This document shows positions 1 through 5,069 of a DNA stretch of 5,069 nucleotides, one piece after another. Within the stretch, counting starts at the first letter, position 1, and every line of letters starts with the position of its first letter. The translations under genes and the position numbers were made by a program. The notes beneath the pieces were generated by a model that searched no databases, was not told where the DNA came from, and saw only the letters and a program-made list of their open reading frames with translations. This DNA comes from Nitrososphaerales archaeon TH5895 (GTDB lineage Archaea; Thermoproteota; Nitrososphaeria; Nitrososphaerales; Nitrososphaeraceae): assembly GCA_014523695.1 (NCBI GenBank), contig JAATVS010000345.1, positions 1 through 5,069 of the forward strand. Reading direction: 5' to 3'.

Positions 1-10
1 AGATGATGAC

Positions 11-29
11 CTATATTATACTAATATAG
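11..29. repeat. Inverted repeat, 7-bp arms and 5-nt spacer
   Basis: CTATATT (11-17) and AATATAG (23-29) are perfect reverse complements separated by ATACT. The all-AT stem is weak as RNA, so a protein-binding palindrome or chance in AT-rich DNA is as likely as a terminator for a gene left of the window. Confidence 0.4.
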
Positions 30-42
30 AGGCATAAACCCA

Positions 43-58
43 AAATATGATAATATTT
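43..58. repeat. Inverted repeat, 6-bp arms around GATA
   Basis: AAATAT (43-48) and ATATTT (53-58) are complementary around a GATA loop. It lies 13 bp after the previous inverted repeat. It is low in complexity, so chance is a real possibility. Confidence 0.3.
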
Positions 59-157
59 CATTCAGATACAATGGTTGATGAACTTTGTTAATTAAAAATC
101 ATTATCATTATTTACTCTGCCGGGCAAATATTATAGAAGGCAAGCAAGGGAGCGAGA

Positions 158-2389
158 GTGACCCGCTCGTTCTTCCTGAAACTACCAAAAGTACACGATT
201 GGACCGGTGCATTGTTTGCTGTATTAGCCTGTCACGGATTGATCGTACGATCTTTGCTAATAGAGGTAGCCTTTGAGTTGAAGGTCTTCTCTGGACCGAT
301 TTCGTGTCTCCTTTTGATCATTGTGTTATCAAGCATACAATGGTTACTACACCTACCTGAATCAAAACTCGTTCAGGCATACCCTCTAGGCAATTGGGCG
401 GAAGTAGGATACGGAGAGAGCAAACAGATAGCAGTTGGAAATGATAGAAACGGTAGTCTAGTTGTCTTCTCCATAGGAATGGTAGATAACGCGATATACC
501 GCAAACATCAGCTTCCAAACAGTACATGGAGTACTGATTGGATACCACTTGGTGGAGAGAGCAAACAGATAGCAGTTGGAAATGATAGAAACGGTAGTCT
601 AGTGGTCTTCTCCACCGGAATGGCAGATAGTATGCCATATTACAAGCAACAGCTTCCAAACGGTACATGGAGTACTGATTGGATACCACTCGGTGGAGAG
701 AGCAAACAGATAGCAGTTGGAAATGACAGAGACCGTAATCTTGTAGCTTTTTCTGTTGGTCTAAATAGCAAAACGCCACATTTTAAACATCAGCTTCCAA
801 ACAGTACATGGAGTACTGATTGGATACCACTTGGTGGAGAGAGCAAACAGATAGCAGTTGGAAATGATAGAAACGGTAGTCTAGTGGTCTTCTCCATAGG
901 ATTGGCAGATAATGCGATATATCGTAAACATCAGCTTCCAAACGGTACATGGAGTACTGATTGGATACCACTTGGAGGCCCCACCAAACGGATTGCCATT
1001 GTGTCAACCGGTGATTCACATGGACCACTCGTCGTTTCAATTGCCGACTTTGATTCGTCAGTATATTTTTGGTACACTCCCAGTATCAATATCAATTCAA
1101 GCGGAATTCCTCTGGGAGGCTTTAGCGCTGCGGTCAGTGTCATAAATGGCAAAAATAATGATCCACACATATTCTCGATCGCGAAGGATAGCGGATCTGT
1201 GTTTGAGTATAAAATTAATGAGGAGCCCTTAATCAATAGTGACAAATTTGATATAGAAACCTTTTTCTATGGAAACCTATCCAGTTCGGACACTGCGACA
1301 ACAAGCATGGCCTTCCTAGACAGAGAGAATGTCCTTCTTTTAGAAAAGAATGATGGAAGGGTTCGCCTAATCTCAAACGGTAAACTGGATGAACGGCCTC
1401 TCTTGGATTTGAATGTGAATGGGCTGGGGGAGCGAGGTCTGCTAGGGGTAGCCGTCAAGGACATAACCAGCAACGAAATAAATTACAGGATGGATCAAGG
1501 CTCTCAGAAGTTCGTCTTTCTCTATCTTACAGAATCCCTTACTGATGGAGCTACTCCGCTTGGTAACAGGGTTTACAGGTACGAATTTAATGGGACCGAT
1601 CTTATCTACCCTGTATTACTATTGGATCTACCAGCTTCGTATCTGAACCACAATGCCGGAAAGATCAAGGTGGCTCCTGATGGGACTATTTTTGTCATAA
1701 TAGGTGACCAGAATAGGAGTGGAATATTTCAAAACCTAAACGCATCAGACACGAGTCCAACGGGAGTTATTTATCACATCGATTCTACAGGAAATCCAAG
1801 TCCTAAGAATCCATTCTATAACAGTACTTCGAACAAGCTCATACAATCAATCTATGCATACGGGATAAGAAATAGCTTCGGTCTTGCTGTCGATCCAATT
1901 ACCGGGACACTCTGGGACACCGAAAATGGAGACGTTGAGTACGATGAAATCAACCAAGTAAATCCTGGATTTAATGGGGGATGGAAAGTAATCAGCGGGC
2001 CTGCTCAACCACCAGATAAAAGTAAATTGGAAATGCTACCTAACTCCCATTATCGGGACCCGGTAATAAGCTACAAAGATTCTATAGGGATTACGGATCT
2101 AGAATTTATTTCGTCCGACATGTATGGACTGAGTGCCATGGGGTCTCTACTAGTTGGCGACATTAATAACGGTAATCTCTACTTATTTCATCTGAATTCT
2201 ACCCGAGACGGTATCTCAGTAAACAACGAAACACTTTCGAGCCCAGTGATAGATAAAGATATCTTTCTAAAGAAGATCACCCTGGGATCAGGATTCGGAA
2301 GTGGCATAACAGACATTGAAAAGGGTCCGGACGGCTGGATTTATATATTGACATTAGGAGGCAAGATTTTTAGATTGCTTCCCGTCTGA
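158..2389 (+). CDS. Exported PQQ-type sugar dehydrogenase fused to an N-terminal lectin-like beta-propeller
   Basis: The predicted product (743 aa from GTG 158) has three parts. Residues about 17-65 are hydrophobic and act as signal peptide or anchor. Residues 86-320 are five 47-aa repeats with a W..W..LGG signature, like PLL/DUF346 lectin-type propeller blades, plus a partial sixth. Residues about 370-743 match the glucose/sorbosone dehydrogenase (GSDH) propeller. GSDH landmarks are ERGLLG (425-430), NHNAGKI with the probable catalytic His498, YGIRNSFG with Arg571, WDTENGD (586-592), DEIN (596-599) and GFNGGW. In this family PQQ and Ca2+ support oxidation of aldose sugars outside the membrane; the true substrate is unknown. 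The start is uncertain. TTG 278 has GAGGT 10 nt upstream and yields a textbook signal peptide, while GTG 158 adds 40 less convincing residues; an in-frame stop lies at 134-136. There are about fifteen N-X-S/T sequons. HNAGKI and EYDEIN differ slightly from the HNGGKI and GDEIN I expect, so activity is likely but unproven. The 3' end overlaps the convergent flippase gene. Confidence 0.88.
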   Translation: MTRSFFLKLPKVHDWTGALFAVLACHGLIVRSLLIEVAFELKVFSGPISCLLLIIVLSSIQWLLHLPESKLVQAYPLGNWAEVGYGESKQIAVGNDRNGSLVVFSIGMVDNAIYRKHQLPNSTWSTDWIPLGGESKQIAVGNDRNGSLVVFSTGMADSMPYYKQQLPNGTWSTDWIPLGGESKQIAVGNDRDRNLVAFSVGLNSKTPHFKHQLPNSTWSTDWIPLGGESKQIAVGNDRNGSLVVFSIGLADNAIYRKHQLPNGTWSTDWIPLGGPTKRIAIVSTGDSHGPLVVSIADFDSSVYFWYTPSININSSGIPLGGFSAAVSVINGKNNDPHIFSIAKDSGSVFEYKINEEPLINSDKFDIETFFYGNLSSSDTATTSMAFLDRENVLLLEKNDGRVRLISNGKLDERPLLDLNVNGLGERGLLGVAVKDITSNEINYRMDQGSQKFVFLYLTESLTDGATPLGNRVYRYEFNGTDLIYPVLLLDLPASYLNHNAGKIKVAPDGTIFVIIGDQNRSGIFQNLNASDTSPTGVIYHIDSTGNPSPKNPFYNSTSNKLIQSIYAYGIRNSFGLAVDPITGTLWDTENGDVEYDEINQVNPGFNGGWKVISGPAQPPDKSKLEMLPNSHYRDPVISYKDSIGITDLEFISSDMYGLSAMGSLLVGDINNGNLYLFHLNSTRDGISVNNETLSSPVIDKDIFLKKITLGSGFGSGITDIEKGPDGWIYILTLGGKIFRLLPV
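241..252. repeat. Perfect 12-bp palindrome GATCGTACGATC
   Basis: The 12 bases equal their own reverse complement. They lie 26 bp before the TTG 278 start candidate and inside the coding region if GTG 158 is used. If translation begins at 278 the palindrome falls in the leader or promoter and could be an operator. It could also be chance, or a site rich in GATC/CGTACG restriction or methylation motifs. Confidence 0.35.
263..267 (+). promoter_or_regulatory. Possible ribosome binding site for a TTG start at 278
   Basis: GAGGT lies 10 nt before TTG 278, in frame with the dehydrogenase. Translation from there gives Met-Lys followed by a hydrophobic core (SCLLLIIVLSSIQWLL), a normal signal-peptide shape. 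The upstream GTG 158 has only a weaker GGGAG at 148-152. This site favours the shorter protein (703 aa), but codon openness alone cannot settle it. Confidence 0.4.
413..976 (+). repeat. Four in-frame 141-bp tandem repeats encoding propeller blades
   Basis: Units begin at 413, 554, 695 and 836, exactly 141 bp (47 codons) apart, each opening with GGAGAGAGCAAACAGATAGC. A fifth, strongly diverged unit of the same length (977-1117) and a partial sixth follow. In all four good units the first 30 or so bases and the last 50 or so (QLPN-S/G-TWSTDWIPLGG) are nearly invariant, while the central part varies, most of all in unit 3. Units 1 and 4 share the same core. At the N-S/G-T position units 1 and 3 have Ser and units 2 and 4 have Gly, which hints at a two-unit duplication step or exchange between units. 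The repeats are coding and keep frame, so copy number could change without breaking the gene. Confidence 0.96.
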
Positions 2390-3553
2390 CGAACCACCAG
2401 TTTGGATAGACGTTCTCTTTATTAATAACAGATATGTGCATTGTATACCTGATGCGGCAACCATTGATGCTGAAAGTCCAATCAATCCGAATGACTTGCC
2501 CAACAGAATAATGAGAAGATATTGACATCCTATAAACAACAATGCCGCGACTGCAACGTGTATACTCTTTTGTTGTCCCATGAAAACAGAGGTGATAATA
2601 GCCACCGCTGTCAGCGGTATACCAGCGAACAGAATAATCTGTACTGAGAGGATGGCGGATTCAAAGGTCGGGAAAAAATTCGAAACAATAGTTGGCATAA
2701 ATAGATACATGATCGAACTCATAGAAAGGGCTGTAATTAATCCTAACCAAATTGTCCTTGATAAGTCTTGTGTCCCGCTTCTGGCGACCCTGGGTAAAAG
2801 ATAATTATATAAGATGACGGGAATCACAGCCGTAACTGTCAGCATCTGGACGCCGAATTGATAGTATCCTAAGGTCGACAGACCAAAGAGAGGGAGGATT
2901 ATTAGTTTATCTGCAAAATAGGGAAGCGTCTTCGATATGCCAAGCAAGTAGGAATGTAGGAAGTACTTCTTTATTGGCTTCAGTGTTGATATAGAAAAAT
3001 CAATCTCGCGAACTATACGAAAAAAGTTTTTACAAAGGACGAGGTGCGAAATGGCAAATCCGAGTATAGCTCCGTTAACCCCAGCGAACTCAAATAGAAC
3101 TGGCACCAAAATCAATGTCAATATCCTTTGCATTGAAAGAATCAACATGAATTGTTTGAACGAATGATTTCCAAGTAAATTAGCGGTGACAAGGGTGAAA
3201 AAAAGCATTCCCATGAGTAAGATCGCCAAAACCCAAGATTGAAGGAACAGAAAAATAAAAATTGACAGAATTCCCCCTGATAGAATTATGAGAAATGCTG
3301 ATTGGGGAAACATCTTCGAAACCCCTTTTGCGACGAATGTTGTTAGCGTAGTATCAAAACCCATAATACCCAATGATGTTAATATAGTTGCAACAGCAAT
3401 ATCGTAATTCAATCGACCGTATTCGTCTGGTGTCAAAATTGACGCAAGGTAGAACCAAAGCACGGCTCCCAGAGCTGTATAGATTAGATTCCCCAAGCTA
3501 ACATAGGCTAAGCCTTTGTCAAGTCCAAGAGCACGAAGTAAGCGTTGTATCAT
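2354..3553 (-). CDS. Polysaccharide/oligosaccharide flippase (Wzx-like, MOP superfamily)
   Basis: This 399-aa, almost wholly hydrophobic protein has about 12 membrane segments by eye, near residues 15-40, 49-70, 83-104, 107-128, 135-157, 160-178, 203-225, 232-255, 269-290, 303-325, 330-350 and 353-378. The N-terminal pattern, a first helix ending in LASILTPDEYGRLNY (36-50) followed by a helix with GIMGFDTTLTTF, is typical of the polysaccharide-biosynthesis/Wzx branch. That family moves lipid-linked glycans across the cytoplasmic membrane for surface polysaccharide or glycoprotein assembly. The length is near the short end of the family but contains no obvious break; the C-terminus (residues 380-399) is polar and rich in Ser, Gly and Lys. 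ATG 3553 is the first start after an in-frame TAG and has no well-spaced Shine-Dalgarno, so the message may be leaderless or nearly so. The gene faces the dehydrogenase gene, overlapping it by 36 bp, and is divergent from the matrixin gene. The glycan carried cannot be read from sequence. Confidence 0.88.
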   Translation of the reverse strand: MIQRLLRALGLDKGLAYVSLGNLIYTALGAVLWFYLASILTPDEYGRLNYDIAVATILTSLGIMGFDTTLTTFVAKGVSKMFPQSAFLIILSGGILSIFIFLFLQSWVLAILLMGMLFFTLVTANLLGNHSFKQFMLILSMQRILTLILVPVLFEFAGVNGAILGFAISHLVLCKNFFRIVREIDFSISTLKPIKKYFLHSYLLGISKTLPYFADKLIILPLFGLSTLGYYQFGVQMLTVTAVIPVILYNYLLPRVARSGTQDLSRTIWLGLITALSMSSIMYLFMPTIVSNFFPTFESAILSVQIILFAGIPLTAVAIITSVFMGQQKSIHVAVAALLFIGCQYLLIILLGKSFGLIGLSASMVAASGIQCTYLLLIKRTSIQTGGSSDGKQSKNLAS

Positions 3554-3584
3554 GTCCCTATTCAGGCCGTTCTTCCGCTACGGC

Positions 3585-3596
3585 TGTAAATTATCA
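3585..3596 (-). promoter_or_regulatory. Possible TATA box for the flippase gene
   Basis: On the minus strand this reads TTGATAATTTAC, an A/T-rich element centred about 37 bp before ATG 3553. Archaeal transcription usually begins 25-30 bp after the TATA centre, which would leave a leader of about 10 nt. That fits the absence of a well-placed ribosome binding site. The match to consensus is loose. Confidence 0.35.
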
Positions 3597-3872
3597 AGGG
3601 ATAAGAGTCAAGGAATCCTCCATATATGGGTTATTCCATGTTGAATTTCCACCTAAATGGCTCTACTTTTACTCATGATGCATTTTAGTCTCTAGCTAGC
3701 TAGCAATTTGAAGCGACCAATAAAATAATGGTGATTTGGTTTAGAAATGCACGCTATGCGGTTCTCGAATCTGTTAGGACCGTAAATTTACAAGATTAAT
3801 ACAATGAGCAAAATGGGCAGCTTATTCGAATCTAAAGCTATCTGACTTCAGACTCATATATACCCACCATAT

Positions 3873-3888
3873 GTACACCTCCTTGTAC
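3873..3888. promoter_or_regulatory. Inverted repeat GTACA-N6-TGTAC abutting a TATA element
   Basis: GTACA (3873-3877) and TGTAC (3884-3888) are complementary around CCTCCT, directly against the TATA-like element at 3889-3898. A dimeric regulator bound here would touch the TFB/BRE position of the matrixin promoter, so this is a candidate operator. The short arms keep confidence low. Confidence 0.35.
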
Positions 3889-3898
3889 TATACAAATA
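3889..3898 (+). promoter_or_regulatory. Probable TATA box for the matrixin gene
   Basis: TATACAAATA is centred about 38 bp before ATG 3932, which predicts transcription starting near 3918-3923 and a 9-14 nt leader. No Shine-Dalgarno motif occurs within 15 nt of the ATG, consistent with near-leaderless initiation. GGTGAT at 3899-3904 resembles a ribosome binding site but is too far away, at 27 nt. Confidence 0.5.
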
Positions 3899-3931
3899 GG
3901 TGATTCCAATCCTAACAAAGCAAAATAAATC

Positions 3932-5069
3932 ATGGATTCGCCATTTTGTCATTCCAATTTGACACCCTTCATAGTTGCCATCTTAATGCTATTGGTATTA
4001 GCTTCACCCCTGTCAACACTAGTTAGCGCGGCAAAGTATCATCCTGATTTGGCGGACAATTTCAGCCGTGCAGAAATGAACGAGTCTGTTTACAATTCCA
4101 GAGGTTCGACCCAGCACTCAGATCAACCTTCTGGGCAAGCAGGACAGGTAAAAACTGAAACAATCATTGATTATGTCGAGCCTGCGCCCGAAGGATTCTC
4201 GGCCTTTGCCGACAACTGTGGAGATGGAACAAACGCATTTTCTACTGATGGAGTGCATTGGGAAGGGTTCCCAGTTACTTATGCCATAGATCCTGCCAAT
4301 AGCGGCGTTGATCCCACAGCTACAGTTAATGCTGTAGTTGCGAGCTTTAGCGAGTTTGACAAATATATGCCTGATAACTCCTTCACTCTTATCAGCAATT
4401 ACGCGGCTGCAGAGATCAAGGTCCGATGGGCATTCCTCGATGGACCGTTCGGCCAGGTTGGGCAGGCTAGCTATAGCTACACGTTACCAGAAAACGAACT
4501 CATTTCAGCAACGATAACGCTTGATAGTGGCGATAGTTGGTTTGTTTCAAGCATAGAAAGATGTACCGCTTCTGGTAGTCTGATAGATATAGAAAGCGTA
4601 ACATCGCATGAGTTAGGTCACTCAGTAGGACTAGGCCATGTAAGCGATCAACTTCAGACAATGTACCTAACAACATTCGCTGGAGCAACCCTGCAGAGAA
4701 GTCTTGGAAATGGAGATAGGGCAGGACTCACAAATCTCTACTTTGATTGGAGTTCTTTTCAAGCACTTGGCGGTTCTCTAAAAAGTAATCCCGCTGTAGA
4801 AGTAAATTTTGACGGTCGACTACAGGTCTTTGCCGTTGCCGCTGACAACCAGCTCTATTTCAGGTCTCAAACTACTGCTGGAAGTAACACCTGGTCAGCT
4901 TGGACGTCTCTTGGTGGAAACATAAAAAGTAATCCCGCTGTAGAAGTAAATTCTGACGGTCGACTACAGGTCTTTGCCGTTGCCGCTGACAACCAGCTCT
5001 ATTTCAGGTCTCAAACTACTGCTGGAAGTAACACCTGGTCAGCTTGGACGTCTCTTGGTGGAAACATAA
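3932..5069 (+). CDS. Secreted matrixin-type zinc metalloprotease with C-terminal propeller repeats (3' end outside window)
   Basis: There are 379 complete codons with no stop before the window edge. ATG 3932 is the first start after an in-frame TAA 6 nt upstream. Residues 1-34 form a signal peptide (hydrophobic core FIVAILMLLVLASPLSTLV, then SAA). Residues 35-90 are a polar spacer. Residues about 91-275 form a metzincin catalytic domain. The zinc motif HELGHSVGLGH spans 226-236, with His226, His230 and His236 as ligands and Glu227 as general base. Met244 in TMYLTT lies 8 residues after the last His, the spacing of the M10 Met-turn. The domain opens with WEGFPVTYAID and closes with NGDRAGLTNLY, both M10-like. 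Cys96 and Cys211 are the only cysteines after the signal. From residue 274 come W..F..LGG and two full 48-aa PLL/DUF346-like repeats, possibly lectin blades. The likely role is degradation of extracellular protein, with the propeller targeting a glycan or surface. The substrate is unknown. Confidence 0.9.
   Translation, partial: MDSPFCHSNLTPFIVAILMLLVLASPLSTLVSAAKYHPDLADNFSRAEMNESVYNSRGSTQHSDQPSGQAGQVKTETIIDYVEPAPEGFSAFADNCGDGTNAFSTDGVHWEGFPVTYAIDPANSGVDPTATVNAVVASFSEFDKYMPDNSFTLISNYAAAEIKVRWAFLDGPFGQVGQASYSYTLPENELISATITLDSGDSWFVSSIERCTASGSLIDIESVTSHELGHSVGLGHVSDQLQTMYLTTFAGATLQRSLGNGDRAGLTNLYFDWSSFQALGGSLKSNPAVEVNFDGRLQVFAVAADNQLYFRSQTTAGSNTWSAWTSLGGNIKSNPAVEVNSDGRLQVFAVAADNQLYFRSQTTAGSNTWSAWTSLGGNI
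4775..5069 (+). repeat. Two near-identical 144-bp tandem repeats plus the start of a third
   Basis: Units 4775-4918 and 4919-5062 (48 codons each) encode (S/N)-(L/I)-KSNPAVEVN...DGRLQVFA...QLYFRSQ...WSAWTSLGG. From 4781 onward, the copy 144 bp downstream differs at a single base: T4809 against C4953, which changes Phe to Ser. A third unit has begun when the window ends. The repeat type matches the 47-aa units in the dehydrogenase (D-x-LxVF core and terminal W..W..LGG), but the DNA is unrelated between the two genes. Confidence 0.95.

Larger units (their letters stand above)
1..157. other. AT-rich non-coding leader region
   Basis: No convincing gene lies here. A plus-strand frame opening at 85 (TTG) runs 63 codons into the dehydrogenase gene in another frame, has no family resemblance and is best treated as chance. 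The segment holds two short AT-rich inverted repeats, at 11-29 and 43-58. A/T stretches near 88-114 (TTAATTAAAAAT and TTATTTAC) could serve as an archaeal TATA element for the dehydrogenase, but none has an unambiguous position. Confidence 0.5.
3554..3931. other. 378-bp divergent intergenic region
   Basis: No gene of credible length is present on either strand; plus-strand frames here end after 13-16 codons. The region separates the flippase and matrixin start codons and should hold both promoters. It contains TAGC repeated three times (CTAGCTAGCTAG, 3692-3703), a 10-bp palindrome GTAAATTTAC (3782-3791), the inverted repeat at 3873-3888, and TATA-like elements at both ends. I see no tRNA or clear structured RNA. 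Confidence 0.6.

Noticed and set aside
1..90. Possible C/D box small RNA: ATGATGA at 3-9 matches a C box and TGATGA recurs at 76-81
   Set aside because: No D or D' box (CTGA) at suitable spacing, and no terminal stem seen.
85..276. 63-codon plus-strand frame upstream of and overlapping the dehydrogenase start
   Set aside because: It begins with TTG, has no ribosome binding site and no recognisable domain, and overlaps the better supported gene in another frame.
413..976. CRISPR-like or non-coding satellite array
   Set aside because: The period is 141 bp with no short repeat-spacer pattern, and all units stay in frame within one long protein with a clear domain pattern.
912..1145. 77-codon plus-strand frame inside the repeat region
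   Set aside because: It is a shadow frame of the dehydrogenase gene, with the periodic sequence keeping it open.
318..1245. Minus-strand open frames at 318-779, 783-1040 and 931-1245
   Set aside because: They lie opposite the 141-bp repeats. A repeat whose period is a multiple of three and that lacks a stop in one antisense frame stays open in each copy, so their length is an artefact. Their protein sequences resemble no family I know.
1267..1473. 68-codon minus-strand frame under the GSDH domain
   Set aside because: The opposite strand carries conserved GSDH motifs, and this frame has low-complexity Ser/Arg/Pro content typical of antisense shadows.
2580..2804. 74-codon plus-strand frame inside the flippase gene
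   Set aside because: It is antisense to conserved membrane segments and shows no domain of its own.
3692..3703. CTAGCTAGCTAG microrepeat as an attachment site or insertion scar
   Set aside because: Only three TAGC copies, with no integrase, tRNA or matching flank in the window. Too short to support a claim.
4500..4688. 62-codon minus-strand frame opposite the matrixin zinc site
   Set aside because: The plus strand encodes the HELGHSVGLGH motif here, so the antisense frame is a chance opening.

Overview
The window most likely comes from an archaeon of the ammonia-oxidising Nitrososphaeria (Thaumarchaeota), of the Nitrososphaera/Nitrosocosmicus kind. This rests on the style of its secreted sugar dehydrogenase, TATA-like boxes placed for very short leaders, start codons with no Shine-Dalgarno motif, non-ATG starts, and many N-X-S/T sequons in exported proteins. 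It is an inference from sequence character; no phylogenetic marker is present.

Layout: bases 1-157 are AT-rich and non-coding, with two small inverted repeats. A plus-strand gene (158 or 278 to 2389) encodes an exported protein. It has an N-terminal hydrophobic anchor or signal, then a lectin-like beta-propeller built of 47-residue repeats, then a C-terminal PQQ-type glucose/sorbosone dehydrogenase domain. Its 3' end overlaps by 36 bp the 3' end of a minus-strand gene (2354-3553) for a 12-helix flippase of the Wzx/polysaccharide-export type. Next is a 378-bp intergenic region (3554-3931) that carries the divergent promoters. A plus-strand gene (3932 to beyond the window end) encodes a secreted zinc metalloprotease of the matrixin (M10) type, followed by near-identical 48-residue repeats of the same propeller class.

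Taken together, the three genes look like a cell-surface or extracellular-matrix locus. Two secreted enzymes, one sugar-oxidising and one proteolytic, each carry a PLL/DUF346-like repeat domain that may bind glycans, and they sit either side of a membrane flippase that could export the glycan. The domain assignments are well supported by motifs. The idea that the three genes work together is inference. The most unusual features are the two internally homogenised tandem-repeat tracts, of 141 and 144 bp period, which suggest recent duplication or gene conversion. The second tract reaches the window edge.
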